This document shows positions 17,942 through 28,029 of a stretch of DNA of 64,000 nucleotides, in pieces. The number at the start of each line of letters is the position of its first letter. Positions within the stretch are counted from its first letter, which is position 1. Origin of the DNA: JAEUOS01 sp040382235. GTDB lineage: Bacteria; Pseudomonadota; Gammaproteobacteria; Burkholderiales; JAEUOS01. Where the stretch lies: assembly GCA_040382235.1 (NCBI GenBank), contig JBEIFV010000014.1, forward strand, positions 3,688 to 67,687, given 5' to 3'. Under the pieces are notes generated by a model. The model was not told the origin of the DNA. It searched no databases and saw only the letters and a list, made by a program, of their open reading frames with translations. The position numbers and the translations under genes were made by a program.

Positions 17942-20698
17942 TCATTTTTGTTGTGCTTTCACAACATTCATAAGGCTATTGAAGTCCGCTGCATCAAGGT
18001 TCTTGCTGGCTCGAGCAAGCGTATCCCTGAGGGTAGCGTCATCACCGAGCCTTAATGCCATCACTACTCGCTCGAAGTATGGGCCGAGTTCATTTGGCAA
18101 TAGCGCTTCCATCCGATCCAGCAGTGCATATGCCGCCCCACGGTTGCCGCCATCGAACTTGAGTTGCGCCCAGTTGCGCAACAGAATCGGCTGCGACGGA
18201 AACAACTCGTATGACTGCCCGAAAAGCTCATCCGCGTTGCTTGCCGCATCCTCGCCCGCGCTCGGGTCGAACGACCGCAACAGCCTGAGGGCGCGGACCT
18301 GGTATGCATTTGCAAGAGCAATCATGATCCAGGGATCGCGGGGAAACAATGCATTGGCTTGGCGACCGGTTTCTTCTGCCAAGTCGAGTGCGCGAGCTAT
18401 CTTCTCGTACTGTCCAGATGTGACGCCGGCCGGAGTTATATCCGCCAGTGCCCGCCTCAAGCTGTGGAACACCAACTCGCGCCTGTACTGCCGCTCATAC
18501 GGCATCGCTCGAATCGCATCCTGGAGCATGCGCTCCCCGAGTTCCGGTCGCGCGGTACCGCCCCAACTCGCCACCGTCATCGCAACCTCGGACTTCACGG
18601 TCCGCCAACCCAGAGCCAGGCACCCGACGCTCAAAACGACGAGCGGCAGCACTGCCATCAGGCGCAGGTTCGGGGCGCGCGACCGTCCCGGCGCACCCTG
18701 TGATCGCCACCGCGCCCCCCACGCCAGCGCGACACACATGCCGACCACGTAAAGCGCGGATCCGAATACAGCCCAGGAGAGTCGCGTCGCATCGATCTCG
18801 TCGATGGAAGTTCCCGACCAGTGCAAACACAGCAGGTGCAGGGTCGCATACAGCGCAGGCCACGCCAGAAAAATACCTGCAGCGCGGCCGGCGTGTCTGT
18901 TCGGCACGGGCGACCCAGCGGACCGCCCGCACCATGCGAACGCGCATGCCATGAGAAGGGATGGCACCATCGGTATTGCGTGCGACCACCACGGTCCTTG
19001 CTCGCGATGCGACAGCATTCCACCTGGCATGACTATCGGAATCAAACTTGCACAAGCGGATACGAGCATGAATCCGAATACCCACATCAAGTAATTCGAG
19101 TCGCTATCGACCGCCGCCTTTTGCGCCTCTCTGGGGGCCGCAAGTGCGACGCCAATCGCAAGGATCAAGGCAGCGCAGGCAAACGAAACAAGACGGGTTG
19201 TCGGAACCGGGATGTTTACCTGGGCATCGAACCAGAACACCAGCAACCCTGCCACGAGACCTGCGAGCAGCGTGAATGCTCTGTCGGTAATCATGCTGCG
19301 GACATGGCGATCGGCTGACATTGATCGCCATGCACATCCGAGCAGGTAAACGTACCAACCCACCCCTACGCCAAGACCAAAAGCCGGGACTTTCGCAGAG
19401 TCGAGTCCAACCGAAATCGCGGCCAGCGAGGCAAGAACGCCACCACCAATCGTCGTCAGGACAAATATCCAGGCTATCCGCTTTCCGGAAAGTCCATAGA
19501 GCGCACGAACCGCCGCAAACACGACTGTCCCGAAAAAAATGCAATAGACCATCCAGCCCAGAAAGCCGAAGTTCATACCGACATCAAGTGTGTCCGCGTT
19601 CAGGCGGTCAAACGTCGGGACTGCGATATGGCCTTCCAACTGGATAACCGAGGGTGGCAGATGCACGTAATAGTGTGTATGTGCGGAGTCGGGCCCATAC
19701 CCTAGAAGCTTGCGTGGAACCGAAGCCGCCGCAAACGCACGGGTACCGGCGAGCCACATGTCCAGGCGCGTCGCCGCGCTGCGCGTAGCGCGGGTGGTGG
19801 CTGGTTTCGCATCCGGCTCAAGGCTTAGGATCATCCGGTCGAGCACCGGCACCTTGCCTGCCCAGGTAGCGCCCTTCGCGCTGACATTGATGGTCGCCAC
19901 AAATACAAACAGGCCAAGCATGGTCGCGATGGCAGCAAGAAAAACGCCCCGCGCGCGTTCGCGGGCGGCAATGACGCACGCAACCATCGCCGTCCCGACA
20001 ATCGCTGCCGCAAGCGGTCCGCGGCTTTGCGAAAGCACAAGCCCTGTCCACGCAAGCGCCAAAGTGAATGCCCAGATTGCCGACTCGATCTTGTGTCGGC
20101 GCACGTTCCACCAAACCATGCCTGCTATCGGCGTGAGGATCGCAAGATAGGCGGCCAGATACACTGGGTTGCCCAGAGTCCCGCCCCTGCGCGTAGCGTC
20201 GCCCTCGCTGGTGGGAAGGGTGTAAAAATCCCAGCCAAGACGCTGCTGGATCGCATAAGTCGCCGGAACCACGCTGGCAAGCACGATCGCCTTGACCAAC
20301 ATCGCGATGCGGCCGGCGTCCACTGCCCACATAAGGACTGCGAAGAAAAAGCCGCAATACGCAGCCCAGACAATCAGCCCCTCGCGACGGAAATAGGTGC
20401 CAAAAATTGCGGCCGCAGGAATTTCCGACAAAGCCGTCGATACCGCAGCCAGACAGACAAACGCAATCAAGGAAGCGCACGCGATGCGGGGCGCCATGTT
20501 TGCACGGGCCATCCGCGGCGCGGCAGCAGCCAGAAACGCCGAAGCGAGAGCCAGGAAAGCCAGCGGTAGCGCGACCGCCAACTTTGAAACTTCATACCCA
20601 CGGCCCATGATTGCGCTTCCCATGGTGGGCACCGCGACCACAACTGCTGTCAGCGACGCCAGACACAGGCGGGACCAGAAATCATGTTTGTCCGGCAT
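17942..20698 (-). CDS. O-antigen ligase / Wzy / PglL-like membrane protein with long C-terminal region
   Basis: The ATG at 20698 lies beside the upstream gene's stop (20700) and gives 918 residues; an upstream extension to 20872 is unsupported. At least 12 hydrophobic segments are visible up to about residue 700. A large periplasmic loop near residues 340-420 contains GPDSAHTHYYVHLPP, as in Wzy_C/ligase proteins. The last 200 residues are soluble and helical (ARALDLAEETGRQANALFPRDPWIMIALANAYQ; LLRNWAQLKFDGGNRGAAYALLDRME) and read as TPR-like repeats. Such proteins transfer glycans from undecaprenyl diphosphate to lipid A core, another glycan or protein; which of these cannot be decided. The WecA-like gene directly upstream supports an undecaprenyl-linked glycan role. 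Confidence 0.75.
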   Translation of the reverse strand: MPDKHDFWSRLCLASLTAVVVAVPTMGSAIMGRGYEVSKLAVALPLAFLALASAFLAAAAPRMARANMAPRIACASLIAFVCLAAVSTALSEIPAAAIFGTYFRREGLIVWAAYCGFFFAVLMWAVDAGRIAMLVKAIVLASVVPATYAIQQRLGWDFYTLPTSEGDATRRGGTLGNPVYLAAYLAILTPIAGMVWWNVRRHKIESAIWAFTLALAWTGLVLSQSRGPLAAAIVGTAMVACVIAARERARGVFLAAIATMLGLFVFVATINVSAKGATWAGKVPVLDRMILSLEPDAKPATTRATRSAATRLDMWLAGTRAFAAASVPRKLLGYGPDSAHTHYYVHLPPSVIQLEGHIAVPTFDRLNADTLDVGMNFGFLGWMVYCIFFGTVVFAAVRALYGLSGKRIAWIFVLTTIGGGVLASLAAISVGLDSAKVPAFGLGVGVGWYVYLLGCAWRSMSADRHVRSMITDRAFTLLAGLVAGLLVFWFDAQVNIPVPTTRLVSFACAALILAIGVALAAPREAQKAAVDSDSNYLMWVFGFMLVSACASLIPIVMPGGMLSHREQGPWWSHAIPMVPSLLMACAFAWCGRSAGSPVPNRHAGRAAGIFLAWPALYATLHLLCLHWSGTSIDEIDATRLSWAVFGSALYVVGMCVALAWGARWRSQGAPGRSRAPNLRLMAVLPLVVLSVGCLALGWRTVKSEVAMTVASWGGTARPELGERMLQDAIRAMPYERQYRRELVFHSLRRALADITPAGVTSGQYEKIARALDLAEETGRQANALFPRDPWIMIALANAYQVRALRLLRSFDPSAGEDAASNADELFGQSYELFPSQPILLRNWAQLKFDGGNRGAAYALLDRMEALLPNELGPYFERVVMALRLGDDATLRDTLARASKNLDAADFNSLMNVVKAQQK

Positions 20699-20699
20699 C

Positions 20700-21851
20700 C
20701 TATGCTGCCCGATCCGTGTCTTTGCCCTTCGTACGAGGCTTGTGTAAGACCCACCAGCGGGGCGCTCGGAAAGTGGCGATCCGCGCGTAACCGTAGATGT
20801 AACCAGCCGCGAACAGAACACATCCAGCCTGCAGTGCCCTCGTGTTCTCCCAGAAAACCACCGCGGGTGCAACCCCTATCGAGGTGATGATCCAGAGATA
20901 CGGCGAGGTCAGTGCGTTGCGCTGCACCTTGTGCGATTGCAAGGACGTGCCTACCAGCCAGCGCACCAGTCGCTTGTAGATCAGGTGGTGCAAATGCGCA
21001 ACGTCCGGTACCCCGGGGTGGCTACGGCGCAACACGACGCGTCGATAGATCGAAAAAAGGGTTTCGAATATCGGGTACGAGCACAACAGGATCGGGAACC
21101 AAGGTGAAACGCTCGCATTTCGCGCCACCAGCAAAACCAGCAACTCCGCAGTCCAGAAACCAACGAGGTAGGCCCCGCCGTCGCCCAAATACACCAATCC
21201 ACGCGGAAAGTTGAGCAGCATAAAGCCGCCGATGGCACCCACGGAGGTGAGCGACGCCGCAAGGATTGGCACGTCGCCAACCTTGAAAGCCACATAGGCG
21301 ATGCCTAGCAAAACGAGACTCGCCACGCCGCCTGCCAAACCGTTGAATCCATCAATGATGTTAAACGCGTTGACAAGGCCGGCAACTGCGATACATGTAA
21401 ACACGATCGACACCACCGAAATCGCGACCACACCGTCAAACCATGCGACATCGACCCTGACTATCCAGGCGTTCAGTAGCCAGCCCGCAAGACCCGCCGA
21501 TACCACGGCCGCCACAAAGCGCAGGCTGACGCTCAGGCGCTGCGTGAAGTCTTCCGCCAAGCCCGCCACGAATACGGGCATGGCAGTGGCCAACAGCAAC
21601 AGCCCATACAACGCAGTCGCCTGGGCACCGTCGCCATTGTCGAAAAACCGGTGCACCAGGCTGGCGGCCAATCCGGCGGCGACACCCAGCCCGCCGACCC
21701 GACCGAGCCCACGCAGGCTTGGCTGGCGCATCCATGCTGCGCGACGCTTCTTGACAAACTGCCGGTGCGCATGGGCACTTGCCAGGTTAATACGAATAAT
21801 GAACAGCGTTATCGCAAACGAGACCACCATCGCTGTCAAAACATAGGTCAC
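20700..21851 (-). CDS. WecA/WbpL-like polyprenyl-phosphate N-acetylhexosamine-1-phosphate transferase
   Basis: The 383-residue multi-pass membrane protein has the family landmarks in order: LAEDFTQ (the acidic loop usually read as DD), NAFNIIDGFNGLAGG, LVYLGDGGAYLVGF, and the histidine-rich loop HPGVPDVAHLHHLIYKRL. Enzymes of this family start lipid-linked glycan synthesis by moving sugar-1-phosphate from UDP-sugar to undecaprenyl phosphate. Sugar specificity is not predictable here. The stop lies at the start codon of the ligase-like gene, indicating one operon. No other glycosyltransferase is in this cluster, although waaF and algC/manB lie 25 kb away. Confidence 0.88.
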   Translation of the reverse strand: MTYVLTAMVVSFAITLFIIRINLASAHAHRQFVKKRRAAWMRQPSLRGLGRVGGLGVAAGLAASLVHRFFDNGDGAQATALYGLLLLATAMPVFVAGLAEDFTQRLSVSLRFVAAVVSAGLAGWLLNAWIVRVDVAWFDGVVAISVVSIVFTCIAVAGLVNAFNIIDGFNGLAGGVASLVLLGIAYVAFKVGDVPILAASLTSVGAIGGFMLLNFPRGLVYLGDGGAYLVGFWTAELLVLLVARNASVSPWFPILLCSYPIFETLFSIYRRVVLRRSHPGVPDVAHLHHLIYKRLVRWLVGTSLQSHKVQRNALTSPYLWIITSIGVAPAVVFWENTRALQAGCVLFAAGYIYGYARIATFRAPRWWVLHKPRTKGKDTDRAA

Positions 21852-22005
21852 ACGTTACCCGCCGAATCCACATCGTGTCAATTGGTTCAGGATGACCCTT
21901 GCAAGCCACCAGCGAATTCTATTCTGTCTACCCTCGACCGCCCGCCTGCGCGATAACATATAACCTGCGGGTCCCCATCCTCGTCCTTTTCAAGGATCAA
22001 ACAGA

Positions 22006-23307
<1,302 letters not shown>

Positions 23308-23496
23308 TCGTGCAGTTCGCCTGCCCGGGCAAGCGGAAGGCCAGGCCGAAACCCGGAAGCATGAGCATGGAACTCGCCGTATGCGCAAACCGGATGCAAA
23401 CCGCGATGGTTCAGCCCGGAACAAGCTTCGGACAGGGGTGAAAAATCTTGTCAGTTCCGGCTGTCGTGACCGCCAAGCGAGAGCGAGAATCAGCCC

Positions 23497-24024
23497 ATGT
23501 TGCGATTTTTTCACTGCTTTGCCATTTTTGCCGGTCCGTCAGCCCTGCACAACGCGAGAGTAAAGCGTGTGCGGCTGGCCACAGTCTTGCTCGGCGCCCT
23601 AGCCAACATGCCCGCGCAGGCGAACAGTCCTTATGATTTTTGCGTCACCCGAGTGATGCAGGCCGGCAGCGACGTGCTGCGTACGCGCCTGCTGTTCGAG
23701 GACAACGATCCCGGCGTAGAACTGGCCGGCCACTTCCTGATTCGCCATTATCGACAGCCGTTGGTGGCCTCGGTCCGGATCGAAGACTACCGGCCCGAGG
23801 TATGCGGCAACGCTGAATCACATTTCCTTGCCTTGAAAGCCGGACAAGGTCCGCTGCGGCAAGTCGAACCTGCCAGACGCCTTCCGGATCTCGGCCGAGC
23901 GGCAAGCCAAACCGTCAACCTGGTTTCGGAGACCTACACCAACGCGGTACGGCAAGCCACCGGCACCCTGGGCCTGGTGCTTGAGGCCACCAAAGAAGCC
24001 ATGTGCTCCATGATTCGCTGCTGA
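23497..24024 (+). CDS. Hypothetical secreted protein
   Basis: I do not recognise this 175-residue product. It contains a signal-like segment (VRLATVLLGALANMPAQA-N) near residues 24-42, preceded by another hydrophobic stretch, so a GTG at 23569 giving 151 residues may be the true start. Mature cysteines (FCVTRV, EVCGN and C-terminal MCSMIRC) could form disulfides in the periplasm. It stands alone between paaK and the CoA-transferase remnant, with about 190 bp upstream. Confidence 0.5.
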   Translation: MLRFFHCFAIFAGPSALHNARVKRVRLATVLLGALANMPAQANSPYDFCVTRVMQAGSDVLRTRLLFEDNDPGVELAGHFLIRHYRQPLVASVRIEDYRPEVCGNAESHFLALKAGQGPLRQVEPARRLPDLGRAASQTVNLVSETYTNAVRQATGTLGLVLEATKEAMCSMIRC

Positions 24025-24105
24025 TATCCAGGGATTGATCCGGATCCGATAGTGAAGCCGGTACCAACCCGGCTGTGCAAAAGCCATCATGAAACACCAC
24101 AGCGA

Positions 24106-25343
24106 TCAAGCGGGTTTGCGCCTGGCTCCCACGGAGTCCAAGGCCTCGATCGCGTCGACCGACAGCCCCGCCTCGCCGAGCACTTCGCGGGTATGTTCGC
24201 CCAAGCGAGGCGCGGGCCGGCGGATCGACAATGGCGTAGCACTCCATGCACTGGGCCATCCGGTCTCGACCATAGTGCCCTCGGACGGGTGCTCGTAGGT
24301 GCGAAAAAAGCCGACCGCGCGCAGGTGCGGATCGTCAAGCAGTTGCTCGATGGTGCGTACCGGGGTGTAGGGAATATCAACGCGCTCCAGCAATGCCAGC
24401 CATTCGGCGGTGGTCCTGCGCGCGATTTCTTCGCCCAGCCAGGCATAAATACGCTCGATACTCGCGCTACGCGAGGCCATGCTCGCGAATAGCGGGTCAT
24501 GCAGCATTTCGGGTTTGCCGATCACCTCGAAAAACGCGCGCCACTGTTTGTCGTTGTAGACCAGAGTGCACAGGAAACCATCGCGGGCGGCGTGCGGTTT
24601 GCGCCAGGCATTGAGGATGCGCGCATAGCCCGGCGGCGCCAGCGGCGGCACGAAGGAATGGCCGCCCAGATGCTCGCCCAGAACAAACTGCGCCATGGTC
24701 TCGAACATCGGTACCTCAACCGCCTGGCCGGTACCGAAGCGCTCGCGGTACAAGAGCGCTCCCAACACGGTGTTGACCAGGCTCAAACCGGTAACACGGT
24801 CGCAAAAATTGATCGGCACGAAGCGTGGCACATCCGCACCCGCGCGATGCACCATGTCGGGTACCGCGACCATGGCTGGATCAGGTCGTCGAAGGCGGCG
24901 CGTCCGGCGTAGGGGCCGGCCTCGCCGAATCCGAAGCCGCCCACGTACACCAGCCGCGAATTGACCGCCCGCAGATCCTCATATGAAAGCTTCAGGCGCG
25001 CCATCGCCTGTGGCCGCACGTTGTAGAGCAAAACGTCGCAGGTAGTCGCCAGTTTGAGAAAGGCGTCGCGGCCAGCGCCGGACTTGAGGTCAAGAATAAT
25101 CGAACGCTTGTTGCGATTGCAGTTCATGAACAGGTTGCCCATGCCAGGGTGCCGGCTATGGCTGGTATAGCGCAGGGCGTCGCCATCTGGCGGCTCTACC
25201 TTGATCACGTCCGCCCCCATGTCGCCCATGATCTGGGCCGCAAACGGGCCCATGACGATGGATGTGAGATCGAGAATGCGGATTCCCGTCAGCGCTCCGG
25301 GAGAGGCTGCCGGCGTCAATGGGTGTGGAAAGGTTTGATTCAT
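24106..25343 (-). pseudogene. CaiB/BaiF family III CoA-transferase, single-base frameshift
   Basis: The N-terminal part starts at 25343 and reads through GIRILDLTSIVMGPFAAQIMGDMGADVIKVEPP and the catalytic-aspartate region to AFDDLIQ. At 24870-24880 the frame shifts by one base. Inserting one G after CAG would restore QAMVAVPDMVHRAG and continue to the stop at 24106, giving about 412 residues, the normal family length. Both halves are otherwise intact, so the change is recent or an assembly error. Family III enzymes move CoA between organic acids. The gene diverges from pduO. Confidence 0.85.
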
Positions 25344-25410
25344 CGGGGCATGCTCCTGCCGGATTGCCGCTGCAGGGCTACCAGTCTGACTGACGCATTG
25401 TGCCGACCGG

Positions 25411-25416
25411 TATAAT
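25411..25416 (+). promoter_or_regulatory. -10 box for pduO
   Basis: A perfect TATAAT lies 29 bases before the chosen pduO GTG at 25445. The -35 region is weak (CTGACT or CTGACG at non-ideal spacing). A start near 25423 excludes the upstream in-frame GTG at 25400. Confidence 0.4.
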
Positions 25417-25444
25417 TTTGGCTCTTCAATTGAAAGTCTATCGT

Positions 25445-25996
25445 GTGGGCAACCGCCTCAGCAAAATTTACACCCGGACTGGTGACGCCGGCACCACTGG
25501 TCTGGGTGACGGGTCGCGGGTAACCAAGGATTCACCGCGCATTCACGCCCTGGGGGATGTGGACGAGCTCAACTCCAGCATCGGCTTGCTTTTGTGCGAA
25601 GACCTGCCAGCGCCGACTCGCGAGCAATTGTTGCGCATCCAGCATGACCTGTTCGATCTCGGCGGCGAGTTGTGCATTCCTGGCTTCAAGAATATCTCGG
25701 AGCAGCAGGTAAAGAGCCTGGAAGACCTGCTCGATCAATACAACGCCGACGTTCCGCCCCTGGCCAATTTCATCCTGCCTGGCGGCTCGCGCGCGGCCAG
25801 CCATGCCCACCTGTCGCGCACCATTTGCCGCCGTGCCGAACGCAGCGTAATCGCCCTGGGCGCGGTCGAACAGGTATCCGAACTGGTGCGCCAGTACCTC
25901 AATCGCTTGTCGGATCTGCTGTTCGTGCTCGGACGTGTCCTGAACCGCCACGGTGGCGGCTCGGATGTGTTGTGGCAACAAAGCAGGCAAACATAA
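25445..25996 (+). CDS. pduO: Cob(I)alamin adenosyltransferase, PduO type
   Basis: The GTG at 25445 yields MGNRLSKIYTRTGDAG, the standard PduO N-terminus; the frame extends upstream to 25400 but that lies before the likely transcription start. The 183-residue protein has the ATP-binding TRTGDAGTTGLGDGSRV at residues 10-26, then DELNSSIGL, FILPGGS and the CRRAERSV helix. It transfers the adenosyl group of ATP to cob(I)alamin to make adenosylcobalamin. An ECF sigma gene begins 9 bp downstream, so they may share a transcript. No B12-dependent enzyme is in the window. Confidence 0.93.
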   Translation: MGNRLSKIYTRTGDAGTTGLGDGSRVTKDSPRIHALGDVDELNSSIGLLLCEDLPAPTREQLLRIQHDLFDLGGELCIPGFKNISEQQVKSLEDLLDQYNADVPPLANFILPGGSRAASHAHLSRTICRRAERSVIALGAVEQVSELVRQYLNRLSDLLFVLGRVLNRHGGGSDVLWQQSRQT

Positions 25997-26005
25997 GCTC
26001 GGCAA

Positions 26006-26593
26006 ATGGCCAACCCGCCGGAGCACGACCAGCGCCTGCGCGACCTGTTGGCCACAGCCGGTCGACGCGAGCCAGGGTCCCAGGGTGCGTTTGCCCAACT
26101 GTATCAATCCACATCGCCGAAACTGTTTGGCGTTGCGCTACGTATATTGAGAAGGTCGGACTGGGCGGAAGAGGTTTTGCAGGAATGTTATGTCAGCATC
26201 TGGAACCACAGCGCCAACTACCAGGCCGGGTTGTCGGCCCCGATGACCTGGATGACCAGCATCGTTCGCAATCGTTGCCTCGATTGGCTGCGGCGGCCCA
26301 ATTTCGAGGATCCGACCGATGATGACCATGTTTTTGATGCAGTTGAATCGGCGGAACCCGGTCCGCTCCTGCTGCTTGAGCGTTCTGCTGAAGCAGGCGC
26401 GATCGCCCGCTGCCTGCAAACCTTGGAGGAAAAGCAGCAACGGGCGATCAGCGTGGCATTTTTTGAAGGCCTGACCCATGCCGAGTTGGCCGAAAAGCTG
26501 GGTCAGCCGCTGGGCACGGTCAAGACCTGGGTACGGCGTGGCCTGATCAGGCTCAAGGATTGCCTGGGCAGCGCCGGCATCGTCGGAACATGA
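26006..26593 (+). CDS. ECF-family RNA polymerase sigma factor
   Basis: The 195-residue protein has sigma region 2 (FAQLYQSTSPKLFGVALRILRRSDWAEEVLQECYVSIW, then WMTSIVRNRCLDWLRR) and region 4 (RCLQTLEEKQQRAISVAFFEGLTHAELAEKLGQPLGTVKTWVRRGLIRLKDCL). It resembles the SigK-like group that is paired with RskA-type anti-sigma factors. The next gene encodes such a protein. It should direct transcription of a stress or envelope regulon, often including its own operon; I could not identify an autoregulated promoter by eye. Confidence 0.93.
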   Translation: MANPPEHDQRLRDLLATAGRREPGSQGAFAQLYQSTSPKLFGVALRILRRSDWAEEVLQECYVSIWNHSANYQAGLSAPMTWMTSIVRNRCLDWLRRPNFEDPTDDDHVFDAVESAEPGPLLLLERSAEAGAIARCLQTLEEKQQRAISVAFFEGLTHAELAEKLGQPLGTVKTWVRRGLIRLKDCLGSAGIVGT

Positions 26594-26624
26594 AGTTCAT
26601 TTTTAACGCGGGCCCAAAGCAACC

Positions 26625-27398
26625 ATGAAGTACCGCGACAAACCGGAATTGATCGAGCGTCTCGCCGCGGAGTATGTGCTTGGCACACTCCACAGTGGCG
26701 CGCGGCGCCGGTTTGCCGCCTGGCTCACCAACGACGCCGCGCTCCGGCGCGCAGTGGCCGCATGGGAAGGTCGCCTCAACCCGATGACCGCCGCCGTCAC
26801 GGCGATACCGCCGCCACGCCATGTCTGGGATCGCGTTGCAGCACAGATCGCACCAAAGCCCGGCGCGCCCGCTTTACAAACCCGATTTTGGGATAGCCTG
26901 GCTTTCTGGCGTTCGTTCGGTCTGGCTGCGTCCGGAGTTGCCGCGGCGCTCGCGGTGTTTGTGGGCATACGTCCGCCGCAGATTGTCGAGCGCGTGCAAA
27001 TCGTCGAACGTACGGTGGAAAAGCCCATGCGCGTCTCCGACGGCGCCAACCCTTGGCAACCCTCGTATGTCGCCACATTGAAGGACCGCGACGGCAAGAC
27101 CATGCTGATGCTCTATGTCGGCCGCAATTCCGACGAACTGTGGGTCAAGTACGAAGGCGACAGCATGCCCAAGGACGCCAGCCTGGAGCTTTGGGGCCTG
27201 GACATGGCCGGCCAGCCAAAATCGCTCGGATTGATCAAGAAAAACGGCAGCAACATGATGAAGCTGCCCGCGATGGCGGACGCGAGCGTAGCCAGCTTCA
27301 AGAAAATGGCGGTCAGCATGGAGCCGATGGGCGGGTCGCGGACCGGCACGCCCACCGGCCCGGTCATGTATCAGGGGGACTGCCACACCTTTTGGTAG
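26625..27398 (+). CDS. RskA-type anti-sigma factor
   Basis: The 257-residue protein starts with an anti-sigma-like helical region (LIERLAAEYVLGTLHSGARRRFAAWL; LRRAVAAWEGRLNPM). A transmembrane segment lies near residues 97-116 (SFGLAASGVAAALAVFVGI). The periplasmic domain (about residues 130-257) contains LYVGRNSDELWVKYEG and ends in an RskA-like PTGPVMYQGDC. It follows the sigma gene by 31 bp. The expected role is to hold the ECF sigma factor at the inner membrane until a signal triggers release; the signal is unknown. Confidence 0.88.
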   Translation: MKYRDKPELIERLAAEYVLGTLHSGARRRFAAWLTNDAALRRAVAAWEGRLNPMTAAVTAIPPPRHVWDRVAAQIAPKPGAPALQTRFWDSLAFWRSFGLAASGVAAALAVFVGIRPPQIVERVQIVERTVEKPMRVSDGANPWQPSYVATLKDRDGKTMLMLYVGRNSDELWVKYEGDSMPKDASLELWGLDMAGQPKSLGLIKKNGSNMMKLPAMADASVASFKKMAVSMEPMGGSRTGTPTGPVMYQGDCHTFW

Positions 27399-27416
27399 CC
27401 GTCTTCAGCGATCGCG

Positions 27417-27929
27417 TCACTTCTCGATGAAGTTGACGAGTTTTGAACTGGTTTGACGCAGGCGCTGCGACAGCATGAACACCAGCTTCATGAGTATTTT
27501 CGCGGCCAGCCGCGGTTCGCTGACAATCAGGCTCTGCAGCGACGGACGCGACAGGTAGGCGTAGGTGGTGTCTTCAATGGCGGTACAGGAGGCGAACCGG
27601 GCCTCGCCGTCGATCATCGACATCTCCCCCAGCGCCTGCCCGCCCTTGACCACCGCGATGCGTTTGACCTCGCCGCGCCGATCGTTCTTGGTGATATCGA
27701 CCAGACCGTCGATCACGAACAGCATGAAATCACCGGCATCGCCTTCGCGGATGATAACCCCTCCCGGAGGGGCCACGAATACCCGCATGAAAGGCCCCAG
27801 TTGGCGCAAGTCAGCTTCGCTGAAATCGTCGAATAGGGCGTTATGCCCGACGACAGCGCGAATCTGTGCGGCAAACGGCGTGGCGTCGCCGAGCGCTCTA
27901 AAGGTGGGAAATAGCGGATCAGATGGCAT
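27417..27929 (-). CDS. Cyclic nucleotide-binding domain protein without DNA-binding domain
   Basis: The 170-residue protein is one Crp-like effector domain: FMRVFVAPPGGVIIREGDAGDFMLFVIDGLVDITK, then GGQALGEMSMIDGEARFASCTA where the phosphate-binding cassette would lie. The C-terminus is helical (LAAKILMKLVFMLSQRLRQTSSKLVNFIEK), with no helix-turn-helix as in Crp/Fnr regulators. The cassette (GEMSMIDGEARFAS) lacks the strict E-x-R-S-A-S of high-affinity cAMP binders, so ligand binding is uncertain. It converges with the anti-sigma gene and follows aroG after about 100 bp. Confidence 0.85.
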   Translation of the reverse strand: MPSDPLFPTFRALGDATPFAAQIRAVVGHNALFDDFSEADLRQLGPFMRVFVAPPGGVIIREGDAGDFMLFVIDGLVDITKNDRRGEVKRIAVVKGGQALGEMSMIDGEARFASCTAIEDTTYAYLSRPSLQSLIVSEPRLAAKILMKLVFMLSQRLRQTSSKLVNFIEK

Positions 27930-28029
27930 GATCAGACGAATTGTGACTCATCTTTCCGCTACAAGCACACCCACCCCAACCCATCGCAGGCCAGCGATGG
28001 CCGGCACGACTCGTGGTCGGTGCAACGCC

